Shown piece after piece: positions 11,924-18,745 of a stretch of DNA of 18,745 nucleotides. This stretch comes from Oscillospiraceae bacterium (GTDB taxonomy: Bacteria > Bacillota > Clostridia > Oscillospirales > Oscillospiraceae): positions 1 to 18,745 of the forward strand of contig CADCLH010000032.1 of the NCBI GenBank assembly GCA_902802215.1. Reading direction: 5' to 3'. The notes beneath the pieces are model-generated. The model ran no database searches. It saw nothing but the letters and a program-made list of their open reading frames with translations, and was not told the origin of the DNA. How positions within the stretch are numbered: the first letter of the stretch is position 1; each line of letters opens with the position of its first letter. A program made the translations under genes and the position numbers.

Positions 11924-14755
11924 ATGGACAACAAACCTCACGGCAGAGAAAAGAAGGTCGGCACCGGCTCGGCGAGTGTCGGCAAGGGCCGCAAGGTCGA
12001 CACGGGCGGCCGTCCCGTCGGCGGCGGCAGTCAGAACGGCAGGCCCTCCGGCAACCAGACCTCGCCCCAGCGCGGCCAAACCTCGCCTCAGCGCGGCGGA
12101 TACGAGCCGCAGCGCAGAGTCGGCAAGAAAGCGGGGGCGGTCGGTCTGCTTGCGCTGTTCGCGTTCATTCCCAAGAAATACCGCGGGCTCGTCCTGATCG
12201 CGGTCGTCGCTTTTCTGATTTACTCCTTTATGGGCGGAGGCGGCGGACAGAGCTCGGCTCCCGTCGTCACACAGTCCCCCGCCTACACGATGCCGCCCCA
12301 GAGCGAGCAGGTACAGGCGGTCGACGACGCGAACATGCTGTTCAGCTCCTCCGACCTGTCCGAGCTCTTCGGTTCCTACGGGCTCTTCGGTCCCTCGGGC
12401 AGCAGCTACTCCGGCTCGCAGCCCTCGGGCTCGAGCTCCGCTGTCGGCAGCGGCGGCCTGCTACAGGGCCTGCCCGGCGTCGATCTGAGCACCCCGAAGC
12501 CGACGGCCACGCCCAAGCCGACCGCGACGCCCAAGCCCGCCTCCACGGCGAAGCCGAAGGCGACGCCCAAACCGGCCGCGACGCCCAAGCCCGTGCAGGC
12601 CAGTGTCCGCGACAAGCGGGTCACGCCTCTCGGCGGCGGCAAGGACACGGTCACGCTCATGATCTACATGTGCGGTACGGATCTCGAGTCCAAGTACGGC
12701 ATGGGCACCTCCGACCTGTCCGAGATGGTCAAGGCCAATCTCTCCGACCAGGTCAACGTGATCGTGCTCACCGGCGGCTGCCGCCAGTGGAAGAACAGCG
12801 TCGTCTCCAACTCCGTCAACCAGATCTACCGCGTGCACTCCGGCGGTCTGGAGCGGCTGGAGGACAACTTCGGCAAGGGCTCGATGGTCGACCCCGCGAA
12901 CCTGACGAAGTTCATCAAGTACTGCGACAAGAACTACCCCGCCAACCGCAACTTCCTGATCCTCTGGGACCACGGCGGCGGCTCGATCAGCGGCTACGGC
13001 TATGACGAGAAGGTCGGCCGCACCACCATGACCCTGCCGCAGATCGACAAGGCGCTCGGCGACGCGGGCGTGACCTTCGACTGGATCGGCTACGACGCCT
13101 GTCTGATGTCCACGCTCGAGACCGCGCTGGTCTCCGCGAAATACGCCGACTATCTCATCGCCTCCGAGGAGGTCGAGCCCGGCACCGGCTGGTACTACAC
13201 CGAGTGGCTCAACGCCCTGTCGCGCAACACCTCGATCCCGACCGAGACCCTCGGCAAGACCATCATCGACACCTACGTCAGCGCCTGCCGCGCCAAGTCC
13301 TACTCGGCGCAGGTCACGCTGGCCATGACCGACCTTGCGGCGCTGGAGGGTTCCCTGCCGCAGGCCTTCCGCGATTTCTCGGTCTCGACCAACGAGCTCA
13401 TCTCCTCCGACGACTACAAAACGGTCTCCAACGCCCGCGCGGGCGCGCGCCAGTTCGCGCAGAGCACGCGCATCAACCAGGTGGACCTCACGGACCTCGC
13501 CCTGCGCATCGGCACTGACGAGGCCAAGGCCCTGGCCGAGACCCTTCAGCGCTGCGTCAAGTACAACGGCACGACCATCTCCCGCTGCTACGGCCTGAGC
13601 ATCTACTTCCCCTATGAGTCGCTCAGCTCCGTGTCCAACGCGATCAACACCTACGACACCCTCGGTATGGACGAGGAATACGCCAAGGTCATCAAGAGCT
13701 TTGCCAGCCTCGAGTACGGCGGCCAGGTCGGCTCCTCTGCGGGTCAGGGCAGCTACTACGGGAACTGGGGCAGCCTCTTTGGAAGTCCCTACGGAGGCTC
13801 GACAGGCGGTTCGACCGGCGGCTCCACCGGCGGGTATACGGGCGGCTCGTCCTCCGGCGGCGGCTACTACGATCTGCTGGAGGCCCTGCTCAGCGCCTCC
13901 TACGGCGGCGGGTCGACCGGCGGCTACGGCTACGGCAGCTCGCCCTACGGCTCCTCCTCCCCCTCCGGCTCGCTCTCCGGCGCCTATCCCAATTCCGCCG
14001 CCGGCAACACCATCGACGTCTCGGATCTCTTCAGCCTGCTCTCCGCCTTCTCCGGGCGCAGCATGCCGGCCGACCGGAGCTGGGTGGACACCGAGCTGAT
14101 CGCCGACCGGGCGCAGACCATCGCCGACAGCTTCCTCGATCCCGGCCGCATCCGCGTCAGCTATCAGAACGGGCAGCCGGTCCTCGCCCTCACGCCGGAG
14201 GAATGGGCGCTGGTCCAGACCGTGGAGCTCAACGTCTTTGTCGACGACGGCGAGGGCTATATCGACCTCGGCCTCGACAACGTGTTTTCCTTTGACGGCG
14301 ACAGCCTGGTTCTCTCCTATGACCGCACCTGGCTGACGCTCGACGGGCAGGTCGTCGCCTACTATCTCGTCTCCGACACGCAGAATGAGGACGGCAGCTG
14401 GACCACGGTCGGCCGCATCCCGGCCCTCTTGAACGGCGAGCTTGTCAATCTCCAGGTCGTCTTTGATCCCGAGACGCCCTCCGGGACCGTCACCGGCGCT
14501 TACCCGCTCTACGCGGACGGCGAGACCGACACGGTCGCCAAGGGCCTGATCCCGCTGCAAGCAGGCGACACGCTCGAGTTCCTGTGCGACTATTATGGCT
14601 ACGACGGCAGCTATTGGGACAGCTACACGCTCGGCACCTCGCTGACCGTCTCCGGCAAGCCGGTGATCGAGAACCTCAGCCTCGACGCCGACAGTCTCAT
14701 TCCCAGCTACCGCATCACCGACATCTACGGCAACACTTACTGGCTCAGCTTCTGA
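11924..14755 (+). CDS. membrane-anchored clostripain (C11)-family cysteine peptidase
   Basis: This is a 943-residue protein. The basic, Gly/Gln-rich N-terminus (1-86, with QTSPQRG twice at 45-58) is probably cytoplasmic. A single membrane segment lies at about 88-103. It is followed by a Ser/Gly-rich stretch and a Pro/Lys/Thr linker (PKPTATPKPTATPKP and variants, 190-223) that could cross the cell wall. The C11 catalytic domain begins at DTVTLMIYMCGTDLES (241-256), with dyad candidates H350 in ILWDHGGGS and C393 in GYDACLMSTLE. A Gly/Ser/Tyr repeat region (GGSTGGSTGGSTGG) lies near residues 620-690, followed by a beta-rich C-terminal domain. Clostripains cleave after basic residues, often after self-processing. 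GGAGGG precedes ATG 11924. The family call is strong; the substrate is unknown. Confidence 0.88.
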   Translation: MDNKPHGREKKVGTGSASVGKGRKVDTGGRPVGGGSQNGRPSGNQTSPQRGQTSPQRGGYEPQRRVGKKAGAVGLLALFAFIPKKYRGLVLIAVVAFLIYSFMGGGGGQSSAPVVTQSPAYTMPPQSEQVQAVDDANMLFSSSDLSELFGSYGLFGPSGSSYSGSQPSGSSSAVGSGGLLQGLPGVDLSTPKPTATPKPTATPKPASTAKPKATPKPAATPKPVQASVRDKRVTPLGGGKDTVTLMIYMCGTDLESKYGMGTSDLSEMVKANLSDQVNVIVLTGGCRQWKNSVVSNSVNQIYRVHSGGLERLEDNFGKGSMVDPANLTKFIKYCDKNYPANRNFLILWDHGGGSISGYGYDEKVGRTTMTLPQIDKALGDAGVTFDWIGYDACLMSTLETALVSAKYADYLIASEEVEPGTGWYYTEWLNALSRNTSIPTETLGKTIIDTYVSACRAKSYSAQVTLAMTDLAALEGSLPQAFRDFSVSTNELISSDDYKTVSNARAGARQFAQSTRINQVDLTDLALRIGTDEAKALAETLQRCVKYNGTTISRCYGLSIYFPYESLSSVSNAINTYDTLGMDEEYAKVIKSFASLEYGGQVGSSAGQGSYYGNWGSLFGSPYGGSTGGSTGGSTGGYTGGSSSGGGYYDLLEALLSASYGGGSTGGYGYGSSPYGSSSPSGSLSGAYPNSAAGNTIDVSDLFSLLSAFSGRSMPADRSWVDTELIADRAQTIADSFLDPGRIRVSYQNGQPVLALTPEEWALVQTVELNVFVDDGEGYIDLGLDNVFSFDGDSLVLSYDRTWLTLDGQVVAYYLVSDTQNEDGSWTTVGRIPALLNGELVNLQVVFDPETPSGTVTGAYPLYADGETDTVAKGLIPLQAGDTLEFLCDYYGYDGSYWDSYTLGTSLTVSGKPVIENLSLDADSLIPSYRITDIYGNTYWLSF

Positions 14756-14790
14756 GTCAGGTTGACATTCTTATTTCAGGAGGTATTATC

Positions 14791-15279
14791 ATGGGTATCA
14801 TTTCTTCTCTGATCAAGCTCGGCCTCGTCGCCGGCGCCAGCATCACCGCTTATCAGGCTTCCGAGAAGGCCAAACAGGAGACCGGCGCCGTCAAGGGCGA
14901 CGCGTTCGTCAAGAACTTCAAGGATCTGGCCGTCCAGAACACCAAGCTCGTGGTCGACACGGTCAAGAGCATGGTCGGCGGCAAGCAGGACGGCGGCTAC
15001 CGCTATTCCGACAAGGGCGAGAACGGCTACACCTATGTCGACGCCGAGCCCGCGGAGGACAAGGCCGGCGACAAGCCCGGCGACAAGGTCGGCGACAAGG
15101 TCAACGAGGTCTTCGAGGGCATGAAGGAGAAAGCGCCCGAGGTCATCGGCAAGGTGCAGGACTTCGTCGAGGACGTGCGCGAGCACGCGCCCGAGTACAA
15201 GGAAAAGGCGCAGACCTTCGTCGAGGGCGTCAAAGACGCCGCCAAGAAGGCGCTCGACGACAACAAAAAGGACGAGTGA
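14791..15279 (+). CDS. small YtxH-like helical protein with Lys/Asp repeats
   Basis: This 162-residue protein has a short hydrophobic N-terminus (IISSLIKLGLVAGASITAY, 3-21) resembling YtxH-type proteins. The rest is highly charged and largely helical. It includes a GDK repeat tract (AGDKPGDKVGDKVNE, about 92-106) and amphipathic stretches with recurring Ala/Pro-Glu-Val/Tyr spacing, such as EKAPEVIGKVQDF and EHAPEYKEKAQTF. AGGAGG lies 7 bases before ATG 14791. It follows the protease by 35 bases and ends just before a strong terminator, so it may be the last gene of the galM-protease transcript. No function is assigned; a membrane-associated stress or envelope role is only a guess. Confidence 0.75.
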   Translation: MGIISSLIKLGLVAGASITAYQASEKAKQETGAVKGDAFVKNFKDLAVQNTKLVVDTVKSMVGGKQDGGYRYSDKGENGYTYVDAEPAEDKAGDKPGDKVGDKVNEVFEGMKEKAPEVIGKVQDFVEDVREHAPEYKEKAQTFVEGVKDAAKKALDDNKKDE

Positions 15280-15292
15280 CCGCTTGTCCGCG

Positions 15293-15330
15293 TGAAAAAA
15301 CGTCAGGCAGATTTGCCTGACGTTTTTTCA
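15293..15330. terminator. bidirectional intrinsic terminator
   Basis: A perfect 17-bp stem (15293-15309 with 15314-15330) has a 4-base loop and A6/T6 outer runs. Its right arm overlaps the stop codon of the convergent spoIIID gene, so it ends both transcripts. Confidence 0.92.
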
Positions 15331-15600
15331 TGCCTTTTCCCCGGCGGCCAGCGCTTCGCCGCGGTACTTGCGCCGGGTGGCGAGGCCGCCGCGGATATGC
15401 CGCTCCGCCTTGTTCAGATCCAGCAGAACCCGCACCTGCCGATACAGGCCGGGATTGACATGCGGCAGCCGCTCGGTCAGATCCTTATGGACCGTCGACT
15501 TGCTCACGCCGAATTGCTTTGCGGCGGCGCGGACGGTCGCCCTGTTTTCGATGATGTATACGGCCAGATCACAGGCCCGCTCCTCTAAGCTGCTTTGCAC
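15328..15600 (-). CDS. spoIIID: sporulation transcriptional regulator SpoIIID
   Basis: This small DNA-binding protein controls mother-cell gene expression during sporulation. The core VRAAAKQFGVSKSTVHKDLT is the SpoIIID helix-turn-helix and is followed by ERLPHVNPGLYRQVR, LDLNKAERHIRGGLATRRKY, all characteristic of the family. The gene uses a GTG start. GTG 15600 (giving MQSSLEERACDL) is preferred because it puts the ER pair at residues 7-8 as in Bacillus SpoIIID and leaves 9 bases after GGGGGA. GTGs at 15606 and 15609 are also in frame but sit 3 and 0 bases from it. It is a single gene, converging on the terminator at 15293-15330. It implies a spore-forming host. Confidence 0.93.
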   Translation of the reverse strand: MQSSLEERACDLAVYIIENRATVRAAAKQFGVSKSTVHKDLTERLPHVNPGLYRQVRVLLDLNKAERHIRGGLATRRKYRGEALAAGEKA

Positions 15601-15715
15601 ATACACCACTCCCCCGCACGGTTGATCCCGTGTTTTGCCTGAGACATGTATATGTGAAGCAGCGCCGGGGTATGAGGGCCGTTATCGCCGGACCTGCCGA
15701 TCGGCGCCGGAAAGG

Positions 15716-15746
15716 ATACCCTCTGAGCAGAACGCTCAGAGGGTAT
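15716..15746 (-). terminator. hairpin terminator of the minus-strand operon
   Basis: A 13-bp perfect stem (15716-15728 with 15734-15746) and a 5-base loop start 4 bases after the stop at 15750. The following minus-strand bases are CCTTTCC, a weak T run. The remaining DNA between it and spoIIID (15610-15715) shows no gene; an A/T-rich patch at 15645-15656 may hold the spoIIID promoter, but I could not match it to a sigma-E consensus. Confidence 0.65.
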
Positions 15747-15749
15747 ATA

Positions 15750-16358
15750 TTATATCTTCCTGAGGCAAAAATCGCAGCGCCCGGCCCCTTTGCCGAGCGT
15801 TCCCGTCCGCTCGAAGCGCAGCCCCGGCAGACGGCCGTAGATACGCTCGTCGTTTTCGCAGAAGATCTTCGTAAGCTCCGGGCAGCCCAGCTCCGTAAAG
15901 GTGCGGCAGTACGGACAGGCGGTGACGTCCATCCGGTATTCGCCCTTCTTCTTCGGATAGAACACGTTCTGAAAGCCGTTGCCCGCGCCGAACAGCTTCT
16001 TTGTCATCGGGTCCCAGGCCTTGAGGAACAGGCCCGGCATCCCCGGCAGCTTCATGAGCTTCTGAAGCTTTCTTTCGATCACCGCGCAGCCATGAACGGC
16101 GGCGTCCTCGATGATCCGATACGCCTTCTCCGCTCCGACGGCCTCCTTCACGGTCAGATAGATCGCCGCGGACGGCAGGATGCGGCTGTCCGTATGCATG
16201 TGCACGCCCTTGGGGAGCGCGCTGTAGCGGGCCAGAAGGCCGTCGAGCTTCGCCGTCGCCTCCCGCCACAGCGCGTCGCTTTGGGGTTTCGGCAGAGCCT
16301 TGTCCATCTCGGCCTTGATGACGGCCTTCTTTTTCATGATCTTTTCCGCGGTATTCAT
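15750..16358 (-). CDS. L-2-amino-thiazoline-4-carboxylate hydrolase-family protein
   Basis: This 202-residue protein ends in the Cys/Asp/Phe-rich block seen in this family. VTACPYCRTFTELGCPELTK (145-164), then IFCENDERIYGRLPGLRFER (165-184), then TGTLGKGAGRCDFCL (185-199); the cysteines are 148, 151, 159, 167, 195 and 198. Characterised family members hydrolyse L-ATC in D,L-ATC-to-cysteine conversion, but many relatives are uncharacterised, so the activity is not assured. ATG 16358 has AGGAGA 7 bases upstream. It is the last gene of a minus-strand operon, 18 bases after the methyltransferase, and is followed by a hairpin. Confidence 0.72.
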   Translation of the reverse strand: MNTAEKIMKKKAVIKAEMDKALPKPQSDALWREATAKLDGLLARYSALPKGVHMHTDSRILPSAAIYLTVKEAVGAEKAYRIIEDAAVHGCAVIERKLQKLMKLPGMPGLFLKAWDPMTKKLFGAGNGFQNVFYPKKKGEYRMDVTACPYCRTFTELGCPELTKIFCENDERIYGRLPGLRFERTGTLGKGAGRCDFCLRKI

Positions 16359-16376
16359 CAACAGTTCTCCTGTTCC

Positions 16377-17168
16377 TTATTTCTTTCCCACCAGCAGCGC
16401 GGAGCCGGAGAGGGCCATCCACCCGGCCTCCCACGGGGACATGAACTTTCCGTTCGTGGTGTCGATCAGCTCGACCTTTTCATAGCCCATTTTGCGGAGT
16501 TTGTCAACAAAAGCCTGCATATCGCCGTATCTGGCCTTCGAGAAAATGTCGTGAAGCGCGAAGGTCCCGCCCTTTTTCAGCACCCGCAGCGTTTCGAGAA
16601 GAATCGTCTGCCGGTCGCGGCTGGGGATGTTGTGATAGACGTAGTTGCTGGTGACGGCGTCGAAGCTCTCGTCCGGGAAATCCAGCTTCAGCGCGTCGCC
16701 CTGCCGAAACTCGGTGTTGGAAACGCCCTCTGCTTTGGCGTTGGCCTCGCACAGCGGCTTGTTGTAGGAGGCGTACTCCTTGCCCCAGCGGTCGACGCCG
16801 ACGAACCGGGCATGCGGATTGCGTTTGGCGCAGGCGATGGTCAGCGCGCCGCTCCCGCAGCCCACGTCCAGCCCGATGCCGCCCTCGGGCAGCGTCACGA
16901 AGTCGGCGATCCCCTCGATGACCTGCCGCGACATCTGCCGCTTCCCGTCGTAGGAAAAGGCGCGGTACAGCAGCTCCATCCACAGCGCGGCGCCGCCCGC
17001 TGCCGCGCCCGCGGCCAGCAGAACGCCCGTCGCCGCCGTTCTCGCGGTCTCGTTTTTGATAAGCCCCGTACAGCCGCAGACGGCGGCCAGTCCGAAGCAC
17101 CCGGCCGAGCCCGCCAGCGTGCCGAGCACCATGCCTTTCGGCATCCAGTTTTTGTAATCCGGTTTCAT
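16377..17168 (-). CDS. class I SAM-dependent methyltransferase with N-terminal membrane anchor
   Basis: In this 263-residue protein, residues about 12-36 and 44-68 are hydrophobic and likely form a two-helix membrane anchor. The rest is a Rossmann methyltransferase with motif I GLDVGCGSGALTIACA (99-114), an acidic residue after the second strand (GVDRWG), the motif QGDALKLDFPDESFDAVTSN, and LRVLKKGGTFALHD. This ordering is typical of UbiE-like small-molecule methyltransferases. The acceptor is unknown; membrane placement suggests a lipid or envelope-proximal substrate. GGAGG lies 7 bases before ATG 17168. It is flanked by the membrane protein (27-base gap) and the ATC-hydrolase-like gene (18-base gap) in one operon. 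Confidence 0.87.
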   Translation of the reverse strand: MKPDYKNWMPKGMVLGTLAGSAGCFGLAAVCGCTGLIKNETARTAATGVLLAAGAAAGGAALWMELLYRAFSYDGKRQMSRQVIEGIADFVTLPEGGIGLDVGCGSGALTIACAKRNPHARFVGVDRWGKEYASYNKPLCEANAKAEGVSNTEFRQGDALKLDFPDESFDAVTSNYVYHNIPSRDRQTILLETLRVLKKGGTFALHDIFSKARYGDMQAFVDKLRKMGYEKVELIDTTNGKFMSPWEAGWMALSGSALLVGKK

Positions 17169-17195
17169 AAAGCAACCTCCATAATATTCATTTTC

Positions 17196-17693
17196 TTATC
17201 TGCCGACCCAAAGCGTGATCCCCGCCAGCAGGGCGCAGACGAAGGGAAACGCGATCAGGCGCTTGAGCTGATTGCTCCTGTTGAAGCTGCGGTCGTCCCA
17301 GCTTTTGCAGTCCTTGGTCTCGGGGAAGAAGCGGACAAAGTACTTCTTCTTGATCACGATATACTGATCCTGTACGAGGATATCGAAGACCTTGTACCCG
17401 ACCATAAACAGCAGATACCGCCCGAAGATCCGCCAGAATCCGCAGCCGTGACGGAGGGCGTCCGCGCCGATCAGAACGATCCCGCCGACATACGCTATGG
17501 CGACGACCGCGGTGAGCAGATAGCCGAGGATGCGCCGCTCCCTCGGCGGATCGGGGTGATCCTTCGCCGCGTCCCGAATGTCCTGCGGCAAAAAGCGCAT
17601 AAAGAGCTTCGTCGGCGCAAGGGGCGGGATCACAATGACAAAGAACAGCGACAGCGCGCAGACGTAGGCCAAAACGGCGAGGGTTGTGATCAT
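17196..17693 (-). CDS. four-helix integral membrane protein of unknown function
   Basis: A 165-residue protein has hydrophobic segments near residues 2-24, 55-76, 88-106 and 144-162, separated by charged loops. One loop carries an odd aromatic/basic run (IVIKKKYFVRFFPETKD). I do not recognise the family. ATG 17693 is preferred over ATG 17699 because GGAGGAGG ends at 17701, leaving 7 bases to the former and 1 to the latter. It is the first gene of the operon with the methyltransferase and the ATC-hydrolase-like protein. The 5' region (17700-17824) contains no gene I can support and no clear minus-strand promoter. Confidence 0.75.
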   Translation of the reverse strand: MITTLAVLAYVCALSLFFVIVIPPLAPTKLFMRFLPQDIRDAAKDHPDPPRERRILGYLLTAVVAIAYVGGIVLIGADALRHGCGFWRIFGRYLLFMVGYKVFDILVQDQYIVIKKKYFVRFFPETKDCKSWDDRSFNRSNQLKRLIAFPFVCALLAGITLWVGR

Positions 17694-17824
17694 GTCCATT
17701 CCTCCTCCGGTGTTTCATTGATTCCATCCCGGAAAAGCCGTCCGGGGATCGCAGCGCAAGGCCGGCGGCAAACCCTCCGCGACGCTCGCGCCGGGTATTG
17801 TTTCCTCCTGTCTGAAAAAAGCTC

Positions 17825-17855
17825 TTGACTCTCACACGGTGTCAGGCATTACAAT
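17825..17855 (+). promoter_or_regulatory. MerR-type promoter/operator with 19-bp spacer
   Basis: TTGACT (17825-17830) and TACAAT (17850-17855) are separated by 19 bases, longer than the usual 17. The spacer contains an imperfect dyad centred on CTCACAC-G-GTGTCAG. MerR regulators bind such spacers and untwist them to activate transcription, so the adjacent regulator probably controls its own promoter. Confidence 0.75.
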
Positions 17856-17896
17856 AGCCCCGAGCTCAAAAGAAGAATGCAGCAGGAGGTACCGCC

Positions 17897-18712
17897 ATGC
17901 TGAAAATCGGAGAATTTTCAAAGCTGTCCAGAATCAGCGTCCGAATGCTCCGCCACTATGATGAGATCGGCCTTCTGAAACCGGCCCGGATCGACCGCTT
18001 CACGGATTACCGATATTACAGGGAGGATCAGCTTCCGACCGCGGGCCGCATTTCCGCGCTGAAGGAGCTGGGCTTCTCTCTTTCCGATATCATCAAAATC
18101 CTTGAAGTCTACGACGACCGGGAGCAGATGGAGAAGTTCTTTTCCGCTCGGCAAAAGGAGCTGGAAGCCCTGTCAAGGGAGACGGAGTACAGGCTGACGC
18201 TTCTGGACGCGGCCCGAAAACGGCTGAGAAAGGAAGAAGCTATGCATTACAAGGTTTCGATCAAGACCATTCCCGAACGCTACGCGGCAACGATCCGGAT
18301 GACCATCCCCCGCTACGAGGACGAGGGGATCATCTGGGGCAGGCTGGCGGAGGAGACCTGCCGGATGAATCTCGTGGAGGACGAGCCCTGCCTCTGCGCG
18401 GTGACCTATCTCGACGGCGAGTACAAAGAGGAAAACGTGGAAATGATGGCGTGGAAAACCGTGAAGGGCCGCTATCCCGACACGGAGCATGTGAAGTTCC
18501 GCACCCTGCCGGAGGTGACGGTGGCAAGCTGCACCTATCAGGGCAGCTACACGCAGATCACGGACGTCTACGCGGCGGTCATCGCCTGGATGGAGGCCAA
18601 CGGGTACGAGCCCGCGGAGCCGATGTTCAACATCTACCACGTCAGCCCGCACGAGACGCAGAACCCGGACAAGTTCGTGACGGAGATCTGCTATCCGGTG
18701 AGAAAGAAATAA
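17897..18712 (+). CDS. MerR-family regulator with GyrI-like effector-binding domain (BmrR type)
   Basis: This 271-residue regulator has an N-terminal winged HTH: LKIGEFSKLSRISVRMLRHY (2-21) followed by DEIGLLKPARIDRFTDYRYY (22-41). A dimerisation coiled coil lies at about 72-112, and a C-terminal GyrI-like ligand domain at about 118-270 (ending YHVSPHETQNPDKFVTEICY). Such regulators sense hydrophobic or cationic small molecules and activate promoters with long spacers, as found upstream. AGGAGG precedes ATG 17897 by 8 bases. The divergent operon 15750-17693 is a plausible second target. After the stop, the last 33 bases contain only what may be the left part of a hairpin (CCCCG-TTT-CGGG at 18734-18745), cut by the window edge. 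Confidence 0.92.
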   Translation: MLKIGEFSKLSRISVRMLRHYDEIGLLKPARIDRFTDYRYYREDQLPTAGRISALKELGFSLSDIIKILEVYDDREQMEKFFSARQKELEALSRETEYRLTLLDAARKRLRKEEAMHYKVSIKTIPERYAATIRMTIPRYEDEGIIWGRLAEETCRMNLVEDEPCLCAVTYLDGEYKEENVEMMAWKTVKGRYPDTEHVKFRTLPEVTVASCTYQGSYTQITDVYAAVIAWMEANGYEPAEPMFNIYHVSPHETQNPDKFVTEICYPVRKK

Positions 18713-18745
18713 ACGATTGTCAGTCTCGGGCAGCCCCGTTTCGGG

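Noticed and set aside
12510..12595. Tandem DNA repeats coding PKPTAT-like units considered as CRISPR or satellite
   Set aside because: Units are short, in frame and vary at the third codon position, so they are a protein linker.
12461..14560. 699-codon minus-strand open frame over the clostripain gene
   Set aside because: It mirrors the protease codons; no start signal or motif.
14762..14790. TTGACA followed after 16 bases by TATTAT before the YtxH-like gene
   Set aside because: The -10 ends one base before the ATG, so a transcript would lack the good AGGAGG site; probably chance.
15630..17828. 732-codon plus-strand open frame
   Set aside because: It spans three well-supported minus-strand genes with ribosome binding sites; its translation is Arg/Gln/His-rich without any domain.

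Overview
The window looks like chromosomal DNA of a GC-rich, spore-forming Clostridia, most likely a gut member of the Oscillospirales. The evidence is a recognisable SpoIIID sporulation regulator, a clostripain-family protease with a long Pro/Lys/Thr linker, GGAGG-type ribosome binding sites, and long-stem terminators in GC-rich coding DNA. I saw no rRNA, tRNA, CRISPR array, insertion sequence or phage gene.

Layout. (1) 1-1604, minus strand: a CrtI-like FAD oxidoreductase cut by the left edge, preceded in its operon by a flavoenzyme that closely resembles the polyenoic fatty acid isomerase (PAI) of Propionibacterium acnes. (2) 1605-1810: a divergent promoter region with a TGTCA-N6-TGACA dyad. 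(3) 1811-7641, plus strand: a tight six-gene operon of AMP-forming acyl ligase, acyl carrier protein, acyl-ACP thioesterase, large Fe-S/FAD/NADPH oxidoreductase, HypA-like metallochaperone and NimA-like flavin-binding protein, closed by a 17-bp-stem terminator at 7642-7681. (4) 7685-9523: an iron-sulfur-flavoprotein-like gene divergent from a TrmH/SpoU RNA methyltransferase, then a 61-residue membrane peptide. (5) 9533-9757: a run of stem-loops between convergent genes. (6) 9768-15279: a PfkB sugar/nucleoside kinase divergent from an aldose 1-epimerase, a membrane-anchored clostripain-family protease and a small YtxH-like protein. (7) 15328-18712: spoIIID, a three-gene minus-strand operon (ATC-hydrolase-like protein, membrane-anchored methyltransferase, four-helix membrane protein), and a divergent MerR/BmrR-type regulator whose promoter has the 19-bp spacer typical of MerR control.

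The most interesting part is the divergent block 1-7641. It puts a fatty-acid double-bond isomerase homologue and a CrtI-like dehydrogenase back to back with enzymes that activate a carboxylic acid, carry it on an ACP and release it by thioesterase, plus an NADPH-type electron-input flavoprotein. My inference is a dedicated system that captures, remodels (isomerises, reduces or desaturates) and releases unsaturated fatty acids. I know of no described pathway with exactly this set.

Both large flavoenzyme genes in this block have broken reading frames. The PAI-like gene has a 1-base frameshift in a G run at 792-794 and apparently lacks a short FAD-contacting segment near codon 47. The Fe-S oxidoreductase lacks about 32-35 bases at 5387. 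These could be assembly or sequencing errors, or real inactivation. Raw reads would decide this before any functional conclusion.
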